This document shows positions 54,623 to 64,000 of a DNA stretch of 64,000 bases, piece by piece. The notes below the pieces were generated by a model. It searched no databases and was not told the DNA's origin. It worked only from the letters and a program-made list of their open reading frames with translations. Position 1 is the stretch's first letter. Each line of letters starts with the position of its first letter. The stretch is from JBQTGK01 sp052400665 (GTDB lineage: Bacteria; Bacteroidota; Bacteroidia; Bacteroidales; Marinifilaceae): the NCBI GenBank assembly GCA_052400665.1, contig JBQTGK010000007.1. One strand, given 5' to 3'. The translations under genes were made by a program, and so were the position numbers.

Positions 54623-56758
54623 TTATTTTTTTCGCCAAATTGTCATTTGTGATATGGTATGTTGATATTTACGCGATGTTTCCCGAATTACAAATGGAAT
54701 ATCTTTAGGCTCATCAATCAATTCAAATTTATCTTTCAAAACCTCTTTTAATCCATCCAGGGTAGTATATGGTTCACCATCTTTTCTATAGGCTCCTATC
54801 CATTTGTCGAAATCGGTAAATTCTTCTAACCAGGTATATGGCGAAGTAATTACAAGAATTCCTTTGGGGTTTATTCTGTTCGAAATATCATTCAAAAACT
54901 TTAATGGATCGTAAAGGCGATCGATTAAATTCCCTGCAAAAACCAAATCGTAAGCAGTATATATCGGCTTTAAATTACATGCATCGGCCTGATGAAACAA
55001 CACTCTTTGGCGTGCATCATCCAAATCAAAATCACTTAATCGTATTTCCTGATAACTGCATAACTTTCCTTCCTCTTTACGGATATATTTCAGCTTACCA
55101 GCCTCTTTAAGCTGAGTGCCAATACGAATAAATCGAGCCGAAAAATCGAGACCTGTTACTTGTTTAAAATAGTTAGCTAATTCGAAAGTTGTGCGACCTG
55201 TTGCACATCCCAAATCCAAAGCATTTTCCTTTTTTACATGAGCCAAATGTTTATCTAAAAGGCGCAAACAATGCTTCGAATAATTTTCAACATCAAAATA
55301 TTTTTTTCCATACTGAAATTCACAATATTGCGAAATTAAATCGTCGGTTTCATAGTAATCTGTCTCAATTACAAGCTCTTCCTCCGATTCGATATACCGA
55401 AAACCTGCATGCTGAAAAAAATGTCTGCGAAAAGCATAACGAGAATCACGAATGGCTAAATTTCCTGTAGAAATCCACGATCCACCTTTAATAAGGTTAT
55501 GCTTAGAATCGAAGGTTGGTGTTGAAAAGTCATCGTAAAACGGATGAACCTCAAAACCATCTAAACCAGAAATTGGCACCTCTGTCCATTGCCATACATT
55601 ACCAACTATATCGTAAAATTCGCCAAACTTAAATTTATTAACCGGGCAAGATGATGCAAAATGCTCAAGATTAATATTTCCGGGAGCGGTTTTCCAGTCT
55701 GGCTGATTTTGAATATGCAAAGAATCGTGCAGCAAATAATATTCTGCTTCGCTTGGCATTCGTATTTTCTTACCAGTCTTTGCCGATTTCCAGTTACAAA
55801 ATGCTTTTGCCTCTAAATAGTTTACTTCGGCAGGCCAATTCCAGGGCATATCAATTATCTCTGTCATATTTCGGAACTTCCACCCTCCTTCTATTTTATT
55901 CCAAAATAAAGGATGCTCACATTTTTTATACTGTAGCCAATTCCATCCTTCCTCGGTCCACCATTCGCGGGTTTTGTATCCAGCATCATCAATAAAAGTT
56001 TTAAATTCCTGATTAGAAACCAAATATTTGGAAGCTTTAAACGATTTTATATCAGCAATATATTCACCAAACTCATTATCCCAACCATAAAGAGCATTAT
56101 CACGAGTTTTACCAATCTTCACTCTCCCCGATTGTACATTTATTAATTCATTTTCGGGAGAACTTCCCCATTGCTTACAAGTCTTAAAAAGTGGATTTTC
56201 TTTTACCAAATTGATGGGCAGCTGACGAATAAGCACCGAAGATGTTTCGATATGAATTCGCTGATGCTCGATTCCCATTAGAATCACCCAAAACTGACTG
56301 TCCCAGTTAACAGGCAAATGAATTGGAAGAGTCTTAATTAAATTTTCTATTAAAAGTTTTACCTTATCTCTATAACTTTTAATTTGCTCTACAGATGGCC
56401 AATCGTAATGTTTATCGTTTAAATCATCCCACGACATTTCATCAACACCTATGGCAAACATCGATTCGAACTTTGGATTAATTCGTTCATTAATAATACC
56501 TGCAAGAATTAGCTTATTCACGTAAAAAGTAGCCGTATGTCCAAAATAAAATACCAGCGGATGCCTCAAAGGATCAGCTCTGTGTAAAAATGCTTCCTGT
56601 CCTTTTAAACAATCATACAATTGTTCATCAAGCTCCCAACTGGCAATAAAATAATTAAGTATTTCGCTTCTTTTATCTTCGGGTAAACCTTGATTTAATA
56701 TTGGAGTTTTTGTCACTAGTAAATCTTGGTGACTTTTTATTTCTATCAGATTCTTCAT
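54623..56758 (-). CDS. ovoA: OvoA, ovothiol biosynthesis: 5-histidylcysteine sulfoxide synthase with methyltransferase domain
   Basis: The 711-residue protein has the full-length OvoA layout. The N-terminal DinB-like/sulfoxide-synthase part carries the iron ligands H165xxxH169xE171 in MGIEHQRIHIE with His74 in FYFGHTATFYVN nearby. The FGE-like domain follows (RMPSEAEYYLLHD, DIVGNVWQWTE, KGGSWISTGNLAIRDSRYAFRR). The C-terminal part is a SAM methyltransferase (ALDLGCATGRTTFELAN, VTGLDFSARFIRIG). OvoA joins cysteine to the C5 of histidine with oxygen, and the methyltransferase then N-methylates the product after C-S cleavage by OvoB, which is not in this window. It lies 161 bp downstream of the OxyR gene on the same strand. 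Confidence 0.95.
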   Translation of the reverse strand: MKNLIEIKSHQDLLVTKTPILNQGLPEDKRSEILNYFIASWELDEQLYDCLKGQEAFLHRADPLRHPLVFYFGHTATFYVNKLILAGIINERINPKFESMFAIGVDEMSWDDLNDKHYDWPSVEQIKSYRDKVKLLIENLIKTLPIHLPVNWDSQFWVILMGIEHQRIHIETSSVLIRQLPINLVKENPLFKTCKQWGSSPENELINVQSGRVKIGKTRDNALYGWDNEFGEYIADIKSFKASKYLVSNQEFKTFIDDAGYKTREWWTEEGWNWLQYKKCEHPLFWNKIEGGWKFRNMTEIIDMPWNWPAEVNYLEAKAFCNWKSAKTGKKIRMPSEAEYYLLHDSLHIQNQPDWKTAPGNINLEHFASSCPVNKFKFGEFYDIVGNVWQWTEVPISGLDGFEVHPFYDDFSTPTFDSKHNLIKGGSWISTGNLAIRDSRYAFRRHFFQHAGFRYIESEEELVIETDYYETDDLISQYCEFQYGKKYFDVENYSKHCLRLLDKHLAHVKKENALDLGCATGRTTFELANYFKQVTGLDFSARFIRIGTQLKEAGKLKYIRKEEGKLCSYQEIRLSDFDLDDARQRVLFHQADACNLKPIYTAYDLVFAGNLIDRLYDPLKFLNDISNRINPKGILVITSPYTWLEEFTDFDKWIGAYRKDGEPYTTLDGLKEVLKDKFELIDEPKDIPFVIRETSRKYQHTISQMTIWRKK

Positions 56759-56919
56759 AAAATTTGGCTTTAATTTTAGCGCCTTTTCATTAGTTATGAA
56801 GTTACTAATTATTCTTACTCATTCAAATCATTTTTAAAAATGTGCTACAATATATTTTTAAAAATAAAACCTCTTTATCATTCAATTAATCTAAATGCTT
56901 TACTTTACAAATTCAATTA

Positions 56920-57867
56920 TTATTTTTCTACAAAATTGGTTTTAACCACCTCTTTATTCTCTTTATTCAACATTTGTTTTGGAATACAACTTTTAATGGT
57001 TTCCAAAACCGAATCCAGCAAATTTCTTCTTACTTCGCTCTTTAAATTAATCAAGCTAACTTCTCTTACCCGCTCTTTTCCTTCTATTTCCTTTAGCAAA
57101 TCTTCCTGATCGGCAGGAATTGTTAGGGTAGCCAACTCGGGAACAAAAGTAATTCCTCCTTTGTATTCTACTATTCTTCTCAAAGCATCGATATTATTAC
57201 TCTCATAAATTAGCGATCCTTTCTGTTGTAATTCAATGGCACAAATATTCGTAACCTGATCCATAAAACAATTTCCCTCTTTTAACATCCAAACATCATT
57301 ATAATCCATCTTTTCAATCTCTACCTTATCGAATTTATAAAGGCTATGTTTATCAGAGACATACAAAAAGAAACGTTCATAAAAAATTGGCTGTATTTCG
57401 ATATTACTTTTTGATTCGATTGGTGTTGAAATAATTCCGCCATGAAACATTCCACTTTTCACTCCACGTAAAATATCTTCGGTAATGGCTTCTACTATTC
57501 TCAAATTAATTTTTGGATAACGCTTGTTTAACTCATCGACAAACAAGGGAACCAGAAATGGCGATAAAGTCGGAATTATGCCCAAACAAAGATCTCCCTG
57601 CACTTCTTCCGAAAGCTGAAAAGCAAAATCTTCGAGATGTTTCGATTCGGTAAGCAATGATTGTGCTTTCTGCAAAAATAAAATTCCATTTGTAGTTGGT
57701 TCGACCTGTTTTCTACTGCGATCGAATAATTTTATATCCAACTCTTCTTCTAATGCCTGTATTTGCAAACTCACAGCAGGTTGCGATACCCCCATAAATT
57801 TAGCTACGCGGCCATAACTGCCCAAATCACCCAAAGCAACAGCATATTCAAGTTGTTTTAATGTCAT
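56920..57867 (-). CDS. oxyR: OxyR-type LysR regulator (peroxide sensor)
   Basis: The protein has 315 residues: an N-terminal LysR winged helix (LKQLEYAVALGDLGSYGRVAKFMGVSQPAVSLQIQALE) and a C-terminal effector domain. Two Cys lie at residues 200 and 209 in LKEGNCFMDQVTNIC, the same spacing as Cys199/Cys208 of E. coli OxyR, the peroxide-sensing pair. The motif GIIPTLSPFLVP is also typical of OxyR. It is followed 161 bp downstream by ovoA on the same strand, so ovothiol synthesis is a likely target. Confidence 0.93.
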   Translation of the reverse strand: MTLKQLEYAVALGDLGSYGRVAKFMGVSQPAVSLQIQALEEELDIKLFDRSRKQVEPTTNGILFLQKAQSLLTESKHLEDFAFQLSEEVQGDLCLGIIPTLSPFLVPLFVDELNKRYPKINLRIVEAITEDILRGVKSGMFHGGIISTPIESKSNIEIQPIFYERFFLYVSDKHSLYKFDKVEIEKMDYNDVWMLKEGNCFMDQVTNICAIELQQKGSLIYESNNIDALRRIVEYKGGITFVPELATLTIPADQEDLLKEIEGKERVREVSLINLKSEVRRNLLDSVLETIKSCIPKQMLNKENKEVVKTNFVEK

Positions 57868-58053
57868 TTTATTAGTATTTTTTATGAATTATCTAAAGTA
57901 ATTAATTTAATTTATATATAAACATCATTACGTACCAATTCCAATTAAATTCTAAACAGTTTTCATTTACTCTTTTTTATATCTTTTAGAAAATTAAAAT
58001 ACCTTAAATAAACATCAGAATATAAAATTCATTAGTCCTTATTTAAAATAAAA

Positions 58054-58076
58054 AAAGCCTGCAAAATGCAAGCTTT
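58054..58076 (-). terminator. Terminator of the 563-residue repeat protein gene
   Basis: On the minus strand AAAGCTTGCA pairs with TGCAGGCTTT (one mismatch) with a 3-nt loop, followed by a T run. It is 25 bp after the stop codon at 58102. Confidence 0.8.
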
Positions 58077-58101
58077 CGTATTAAGTTTTTAATCTTATTT
58101 C

Positions 58102-59790
58102 TTACTTATAAAAAATATTTAGTTTTATTTTCTCAGCTACTTTGTCCACATCTAATTTCACCAATTCCTTAACACTTGGCGGATTACTGCTTAAAGAAGC
58201 TTTAAGTTCAGCCTCTGTTTTTAAACTTCGTGTCGGGTTAGATAAATTTCCTGGGTTTGCCATACCATCACCTGCATAAACCTCTCTAACTATGCGATCA
58301 GTTTTACTATATTTTTTATAAATTACACCAACTCGAACTGGATTCTCTGCATCGCGAGCATCCCAAATTTCTAATGCATAAGTAGCTATAGCTGTAGCCG
58401 ATTCAACTGTTGTAGAAACTTTACCAGAATATTTAAGTAAAGTCTGACCTCCATCTTCTTTTGCAATCGCAATTATAGCTTTCGTAGTTTTATAAGTACT
58501 CTCGCTAATTTTTTTAGTTTCAATTTTACCAGTAGATGCATTTTTCTTTTTCACGTAATATGAATGCACATCCTTCATAGAACTTGTCGGTCCCGATTTG
58601 CTATATTCAATACTCTCAGGCTCTCCAATTTTAACAACTACAAAACCATACCCTAAAACTTTTTTAGCTTCGGCATAATTATCAGTATTATTCATATCAA
58701 TATTGGCAGCATCTTTAATTGAAGAAGGAGTAATAAAATAATTTGGTAATTTTTGTTTTAACCCATAAGCAAATGCTGATGGAGAAAGTAAATTTCCATT
58801 TTTATCCACCACTAAAACATTAACTTTAGAACGATCTCTTGCTATCTTTGCTCTGGCAGTAGCATCTTTATAATCCTTTACCCATTTGTTAGCATTTTCG
58901 AATATTTCTGCAGCTTTACTCTGAGCTGAAAATGATTTCTCTTTCTCTTTTTCAACAGCCATATCATAAACAATACCAGCACCTTTCTCGCAAACTTCGT
59001 CTCTTTTTGCTACACATCCGTTAAAATCGCTAATCCATTTGTTTGCAGTAGCAAAATAACCGGTTGCTGCTGATAAATCTTTTATCTTATCGGAAGCAGA
59101 AAGTCTTATTGCTTCATCATAATACAAACCAGCTACTTTCTCATCTATATCTTTATAGGAATCAGTTACTTTTTTAGTACTGGTAAATAAGGATACTGCT
59201 TTTTTCTTCTCTTCAAAAGTTTTCCCTTCGCTAAGCAAGCGCATTGCCTCTTCATAATATACTTTACCTTTTTCTTCTTTTACTTTTTCAGCATAAGTTT
59301 CTTTATAATTAAGAGCATATTTTTCTACTTTCGAAAAATGTGTAAATGCTTTTTTACGCTTTATAAAATTATCACTTTCATTAACAATTTTTATTCCCGC
59401 ATCGAAATGTGCTTGTGCTGCTTTAGTTTTAGCCTCAACTTTTAAAGGCCCATAATCTTTCACCTTTAAGTCGATACTTTCATCTTTATAAACAATTTTA
59501 CCATTAGGGAATTTAGCCAAAATATTATTTAACTTAATCCACGAATTGATATTACTAGCTACACCATCGTAACCAAACTCTGTGCTTGTTGCTTTGCTCT
59601 CAATTTTTTCGATAGCTTGTAATGCCTCAGCATACGACTTATTAAACTTTTTAAAATTTCCCTTCTTAACTTTCTTTTTTAACCTACTCGCATACTTAAT
59701 AGCATCTCTCACACTATATTGAGCATTAGTTTGTTGCGTAAGACACAAGATTACAAAGAATAGCAATAGTGTAGTAATTTTTCTTTTCAT
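58102..59790 (-). CDS. Exported helical-repeat protein
   Basis: About 562 residues from ATG 59790 (MKRKITTLLLFFVILCLTQQ), which gives a clean signal peptide ending TNAQ; the frame is open 20 codons further. The mature protein is rich in Lys and helices. Residues of about 120-330 contain four to five repeats of roughly 42 residues with a YYDEAIRL / YYEEAMRLL / YDMAVEKEK pattern, like tetratricopeptide-type repeats. The C-terminal part (about 330-560) is beta-rich with a TSSMKDVHSYYVKKKNASTG stretch. I do not recognise a specific family. It may bind partners in the periplasm. It is a single gene. Confidence 0.75.
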   Translation of the reverse strand: MKRKITTLLLFFVILCLTQQTNAQYSVRDAIKYASRLKKKVKKGNFKKFNKSYAEALQAIEKIESKATSTEFGYDGVASNINSWIKLNNILAKFPNGKIVYKDESIDLKVKDYGPLKVEAKTKAAQAHFDAGIKIVNESDNFIKRKKAFTHFSKVEKYALNYKETYAEKVKEEKGKVYYEEAMRLLSEGKTFEEKKKAVSLFTSTKKVTDSYKDIDEKVAGLYYDEAIRLSASDKIKDLSAATGYFATANKWISDFNGCVAKRDEVCEKGAGIVYDMAVEKEKEKSFSAQSKAAEIFENANKWVKDYKDATARAKIARDRSKVNVLVVDKNGNLLSPSAFAYGLKQKLPNYFITPSSIKDAANIDMNNTDNYAEAKKVLGYGFVVVKIGEPESIEYSKSGPTSSMKDVHSYYVKKKNASTGKIETKKISESTYKTTKAIIAIAKEDGGQTLLKYSGKVSTTVESATAIATYALEIWDARDAENPVRVGVIYKKYSKTDRIVREVYAGDGMANPGNLSNPTRSLKTEAELKASLSSNPPSVKELVKLDVDKVAEKIKLNIFYK

Positions 59791-60452
59791 TTTGTTAGGA
59801 TTAAATTTTGCACATAAAGTGCCGGGTTTTATAATAATTGATTTTTTCAAATTTTATCTTAATACTATAATTACTCAGCTCAAATCTTCTCCTAAACAAA
59901 TACCTAAAATATAACAACAGCTCTTATTCAACCTAAGTATTTCAAAAATAAAAATACTTTGCATAAGCTCAAACACATATATAATCTTAATTGATAATAT
60001 CAACATCAAATACATCTTATAATTAGTCATTAATACAATAAAACTGATTATTCCATAAAAATTATTAACTATACATCAAAATAAAAATAATTTAACTAAA
60101 TACTATATATAGATAATTAAATAACTACAATAAAAAATAGAACTCCATTTATATTATCTCCCCTCACTCACATAAAATCCCATATACTAAACAGTAATAA
60201 AAATTTACACCCATATCGTTTAAATTACAATTATTCTTATTTATAGCGACAATAAAACTTTATATTTTTGGAAACAAAAATCATTACAAACAGATAGTTT
60301 GCAAGATTAAAATCTTTTGTATTATTGTTTATAATATTTAAAAATCATTTTATCTTTGTTTAGCAAAACATAAACACAAAAGAGTAATATAAAATATACC
60401 TTCTTGGCTCTTATTTCCACAATCAATTGGATTAACATATAATAATCATAAA
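59791..60452. other. AT-rich intergenic region between divergent genes
   Basis: About 660 bp, extremely AT-rich. TATCTTTG near 60351 resembles a -7 element for the AsmA-like gene, whose leader would then be about 90 nt. No reading frame or strong hairpin is present. Confidence 0.35.
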
Positions 60453-63425
60453 ATGAATAGGATACTGAAATTCCTGAAACGATTTTTTGCCATAATAATT
60501 AGTTTATGCATAGTTTTAATTCTTATTGCAGAAATGGCCGAAGATACAATTGTACGTACTGCTCTTACCCAAGTAAATAACTCTATTGATGCTGACATCA
60601 AAGTAGAAGATGTTTCTTTTTCTCTACTAAAAAAATTTCCTTATGCAACAGTGGAATTTAAAAATGTATTGCTGCAATCTAATACATCACCAAATACCGA
60701 TACTCTTATCAGTTCGGATAAAATCTATGTTTCACTAAATACGATCGCTTTAATAAAAGGAAATCTGGAAACAGAAAAAGTAGAATTAAAAAATGGATAT
60801 TTCAATTATCAGCTAGACAAAAATGGCACTTGCAATTTCGATTGTCTGTTTTCAAGCAATCAAGATAGTGTATCTTCACAGAACAATAGTTCATTACATT
60901 TGGATCTTAAAAAAGTATCCTTAAATAATATTCGTCTTTTCTATTTTAACTCAAACTCCTTGTTTCAAGCCGAAATTTTAATCGATAAAACAGAGATACA
61001 GGGAAAAATACTAAACAATAGTTATCAGGCAGAAATAGAAGGAAATGCATTGCTTTCCGATTGCAAATTCGAAGATAGTAATTTGCATAAAATGGAAAAT
61101 GCCAAAATTACCTACAACATTGCCTATGCAAATGACATACTACAACTTAATGCGATAAACCTAATTAGTAATGGCATAAATTTACAAGCGCAGGGTAAAA
61201 TTGAACTTAAAAATAAAATACCTGCAGAAATACACATAAGCCACTGTAATTTAGAACTTAATAAACTTCAAAAATATATACCTAAAGAAATTATTAGTAA
61301 CTACAAAATCAATCAGTTTAATGGCTTGTTAGCGGTTTCGGGAAGTATTAATGGAAAACTTATCGATTCTATTCCTCCAAGAATAAAGGCAAATTTACAA
61401 TTAACAGATGGTCTTCTCGAAAAAGGAGATTATCCTCTACTTAAGAATCTTAATTTTAAAGGGCAAATAGACAATGGCGAAGAAGCATTGGCAGAAAGCA
61501 CACAATTAATATGTGAACAACTGCATTTCGAGACCGAGAAAAGTTCGGGGGATATCACCTTTGAACTTACTAATTTGAATGAGCCCATTTACAATTTCGA
61601 TAGCAATCTGCAAATTAACCTTGAGGAGATAAAAAACTTTATTCCCGATTCTCTTATGAATTTAGAGGCCGGAATTAGTAAACTTAAAATTTTGGGAAAC
61701 GGGAAATTAAATTCTTTTAAAGAACTTGAAAATACAGATTACATTCTTCAAAATATAAATGCAAGAGTTGATCTTATAAATGTAAAAACATCAACAGCTA
61801 AACTTCATCTTGATTCTTTAAATGCATCCTTCAATTATGCTCCCAATAAAATTATTATTTCGGATATTAAAACACAGATTCCTTCTCACAATTTGAACCT
61901 GAATAAGGCAAATATTACAGCTGAATTTAACGGAGAGTTTTCCGATTTAAGTAAAATGAGTGCGAAGATAGACTCTTTTTATTTTGAAACCTCCCAAAGC
62001 AGCTTTTCTGGTAAAATGCAAGTACATAACATAAACTATCCTGAATATAGTTTATATTTAAAAACCAACCTAAATCTAAACGAATTTCAGAGTTTTATGC
62101 CCGATTCTATAATCTCTAATATCCATGGAAATATAAGTACACAAATCAATTCAGAAGCTAAAATTAATCCTGATTCTATTGCTCGGCAAATTACAAACAT
62201 TATCTGTAAGAATACTCAGATAAAATCCAATTGTAGAAATGTATCTGTTGATCTTAATAATCCAAAAATTAAACTCTCCAATTTCTCGGGACAAATCGAT
62301 ATGCTAACCGACACCATTAAAATAATGAATACAAAAGGTGAGCTATCGGGTATAAATTTTAAAATAGATTCAACACAAATTAAAAACTATTACAATACTT
62401 TAATAACAAATCAAAAACAAGAATTATCCATTGATGGCTTATTTCATTTTAAACACATAAATTATCAGAAGATAGACTCTTTACTAGCAATTTTCACTAG
62501 TAATACAGATTCCCTTACCAATAAATCGGAAAGTACAAACACAACACAGTACACCTATCGATTAAAAGGAAAATTATCGGGCGAAAGCTTTAGCTATAAA
62601 AAAGCAAATTTTACAAATATTAGCAGCCTTTTTAATATTAGCGACAGTACAATTTTACTTGACAAGTTCCGTTTTAATGCTTTCGAAGGGAATATGAACA
62701 ATTCGCTTCGTTATAAAGTAGTATCTAACAATAAAAAAACTATTGACCTGTATAACCAAACAAATGATTTGGATATTGCTATGCTAATGAAAGATTTCGA
62801 TAATTTTAAAGAATACGATCAGGCCTACGTAAAATCAGAACAAATTAGTGGAAAACTAAGCTCCGATTTACACGGACAATTTTTATTATTAGGAGATTCC
62901 TTGGTAAATGATTCTACCATGTTAAAAGGTGATCTAAAACTCGAAAATGGTGGACTTTTTAATTTTAAACCAGCAATGGAACTTTCTAAATCGACCAATA
63001 TAGAAGAGCTAGATAACTTGCAATTTAAAACTATTGAAAGCAAAGTATTTGTTTATAAGAATGCTGTTTATATTCCACAAACCGAAATTAAAAGCAATGC
63101 CATGGATATTTCAGCCTATGGAATGCAAACTTTTGGTGACGATTATGAATATCATCTCCGCATTTATTTGGGCGAAATTTTACATGGTAAAACAAAGCGA
63201 ATTCGTGAAAAACAACAAAAACAAGAGAATAAACCCGATGGAGGAACTTCAGGCTTAACCTCTCTTTTTGTGGTTTCGAAATGTGAGGATGGAAAAACTC
63301 ATAGTGGACTCGACACAAAAAAAGGTCGAATGAAAATGAAAACCAAAATAAAACTTCAACAAGTTGTTTTGGATCTTATTTTCCACCCAAAATTGGTTAA
63401 TTTCGACACAGAACAAAAAAAATAA
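60453..63425 (+). CDS. AsmA-family protein
   Basis: This large protein of 990 residues starts with a basic segment and a single hydrophobic helix (FFAIIISLCIVLILIAEMAE), which anchors it to the inner membrane, and continues as a long beta-strand-rich periplasmic domain typical of AsmA-like proteins that bridge inner and outer membranes and help phospholipid transport. The N-terminal AsmA region covers about residues 35-200 (DADIKVEDVSFSLLKKFPYA, VELKNGYFNY) and the C-terminal AsmA-like part about 780-960 (GQFLLLGDSLVNDSTMLKGDLKLENGGLFN and EYHLRIYLGEILHGK). It is followed 30 bp later by a DsbA-like gene on the same strand. Confidence 0.88.
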   Translation: MNRILKFLKRFFAIIISLCIVLILIAEMAEDTIVRTALTQVNNSIDADIKVEDVSFSLLKKFPYATVEFKNVLLQSNTSPNTDTLISSDKIYVSLNTIALIKGNLETEKVELKNGYFNYQLDKNGTCNFDCLFSSNQDSVSSQNNSSLHLDLKKVSLNNIRLFYFNSNSLFQAEILIDKTEIQGKILNNSYQAEIEGNALLSDCKFEDSNLHKMENAKITYNIAYANDILQLNAINLISNGINLQAQGKIELKNKIPAEIHISHCNLELNKLQKYIPKEIISNYKINQFNGLLAVSGSINGKLIDSIPPRIKANLQLTDGLLEKGDYPLLKNLNFKGQIDNGEEALAESTQLICEQLHFETEKSSGDITFELTNLNEPIYNFDSNLQINLEEIKNFIPDSLMNLEAGISKLKILGNGKLNSFKELENTDYILQNINARVDLINVKTSTAKLHLDSLNASFNYAPNKIIISDIKTQIPSHNLNLNKANITAEFNGEFSDLSKMSAKIDSFYFETSQSSFSGKMQVHNINYPEYSLYLKTNLNLNEFQSFMPDSIISNIHGNISTQINSEAKINPDSIARQITNIICKNTQIKSNCRNVSVDLNNPKIKLSNFSGQIDMLTDTIKIMNTKGELSGINFKIDSTQIKNYYNTLITNQKQELSIDGLFHFKHINYQKIDSLLAIFTSNTDSLTNKSESTNTTQYTYRLKGKLSGESFSYKKANFTNISSLFNISDSTILLDKFRFNAFEGNMNNSLRYKVVSNNKKTIDLYNQTNDLDIAMLMKDFDNFKEYDQAYVKSEQISGKLSSDLHGQFLLLGDSLVNDSTMLKGDLKLENGGLFNFKPAMELSKSTNIEELDNLQFKTIESKVFVYKNAVYIPQTEIKSNAMDISAYGMQTFGDDYEYHLRIYLGEILHGKTKRIREKQQKQENKPDGGTSGLTSLFVVSKCEDGKTHSGLDTKKGRMKMKTKIKLQQVVLDLIFHPKLVNFDTEQKK

Positions 63426-63455
63426 GCAGAAAACACTTTTCCTCATTTATCTAAT

Positions 63456-64000
63456 ATGAACATATCAAACCGATTTATATATATTATCTCTTTTATTCTT
63501 TTGTGCGTAATTGGCTACATTATTAGTAATAAAACAATACAACACAAAACATCTTCAAAAGCTTCTATCGAAGTACATATCAATAAATACGACATTATTT
63601 TTGGTACTCCCGATGCTGCAAATTCTATTTATATATATTCTAGTTATAAATGTGGATTTTGCCGTAAGTTTTTTAAGGAAGTTTATCCTAAACTAAAAAA
63701 GAATTATCTCGATAAAGGAAAGCTTAATTTAATTGTTAAATTGATTGAGCCCAATGAAGATATTGATATGATTTATGCATTGCAAGTTGCAATTTCGGTA
63801 CATAAATACGGAGAATTTGATAAATTGCACGAACTTTTGGTGCACAATTACAAAGTGGTTTACACCAGCGATTTTAAATCTTTATGCGAGGATTTTATGC
63901 AAAACAATACAGAAATTGCAAAAGCTGTTTTAGAAAACGATGATTATAAATACTTAAGAGCAAACTATAAAGAATTTACTGATTTAAAATTTAGCGGAAC
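63456..64000 (+). CDS. DsbA-like thioredoxin-fold protein (partial, runs off the right edge)
   Basis: ATG 63456 opens a frame that continues to the end of the window (181 codons visible). An N-terminal hydrophobic helix (IYIISFILLCVIGYIIS) acts as anchor or signal, followed by a thioredoxin fold with the active-site motif CGFC in YSSYKCGFCRKFFKEVYP, as in DsbA-like thioredoxins (Thioredoxin_4 type). It is probably periplasmic and forms or reduces disulfides. It starts 30 bp after the AsmA-like gene, so the two may be co-transcribed. Confidence 0.82.
   Translation, partial: MNISNRFIYIISFILLCVIGYIISNKTIQHKTSSKASIEVHINKYDIIFGTPDAANSIYIYSSYKCGFCRKFFKEVYPKLKKNYLDKGKLNLIVKLIEPNEDIDMIYALQVAISVHKYGEFDKLHELLVHNYKVVYTSDFKSLCEDFMQNNTEIAKAVLENDDYKYLRANYKEFTDLKFSG

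Overview
The window looks like a chromosome segment of an AT-rich Bacteroidota bacterium, probably a marine, facultatively anaerobic member of the Marinilabiliales/Marinifilaceae type (inference). The evidence is the Bacteroidota families (DUF6266, DUF6261, FISUMP domains, LytTR regulator, IS1380 element), promoters of the TTG-N19-21-TAnnTTTG type, weak ribosome binding sites, a K+-dependent membrane pyrophosphatase, an alginate lyase and an anaerobe-type hybrid-cluster protein. No rRNA, tRNA or CRISPR array was recognised.

Positions 1-6,750 are a defence island: the end of one BREX gene, a brxL whose C-terminus resembles the MITD1 C-terminal domain rather than a Lon protease, an IS1380-family insertion with recognisable imperfect ends, then a long prokaryotic Argonaute with an intact guide-binding MID pocket but a PIWI domain that appears to lack catalytic aspartates. 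A small gene follows it, broken by a frameshift at a perfect hairpin. Positions 6,800-13,050 hold a cell-surface set on the minus strand: three lipoproteins with C-type-lectin-like folds (one SUMF1/FGE, two FISUMP), a secreted protein, and an orphan LytTR regulator whose receiver has Asn at the phospho-acceptor position. Positions 13,260-14,090 are non-coding, GC-richer and full of nested hairpins. Positions 14,650-21,300 are accessory sequence: DUF6266 and DUF6261 genes, a GAF protein, remnants of an XRE regulator and an excisionase-like gene, a 42-bp tandem array bounded by inverted repeats, a beta-propeller/Dabb protein and a pseudogene with a nonsense codon.

Positions 21,570-33,920 are mostly metabolic: membrane pyrophosphatase, CoA-disulfide-reductase-like enzyme, sensor kinase, queuosine-precursor transporter with a structured leader, and a nitrosative-stress locus (Crp/Fnr regulator, palindromic operator, ferredoxin, DUF2249/CMD protein, hybrid-cluster protein). 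A VIT-family metal transporter follows, between two approximately 105-bp direct repeats. Positions 34,419-41,100 form a six-gene minus-strand cluster: GntR-type regulator with a perfect 12-bp-arm operator, fused gluconokinase/6-phosphogluconate dehydrogenase, Nramp-like transporter without metal-binding motifs, SDR, RbsD/FucU mutarotase and PL7 alginate lyase.

Positions 41,579-64,000 carry mostly single genes: LRR protein, ABC exporter, YkgJ cysteine-cluster protein, M18 aminopeptidase, exonuclease/BRCT protein, lipoprotein, glycosidase-like lipoprotein, an OxyR-OvoA pair for ovothiol synthesis, a repeat-rich secreted protein, a large AsmA-like protein and the start of a DsbA-like thioredoxin. 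Two further pseudogenes lie here, a squalene-cyclase-like remnant and a ricin-lectin/GDPD remnant. Across the window at least seven gene remnants are visible, which points to substantial turnover.
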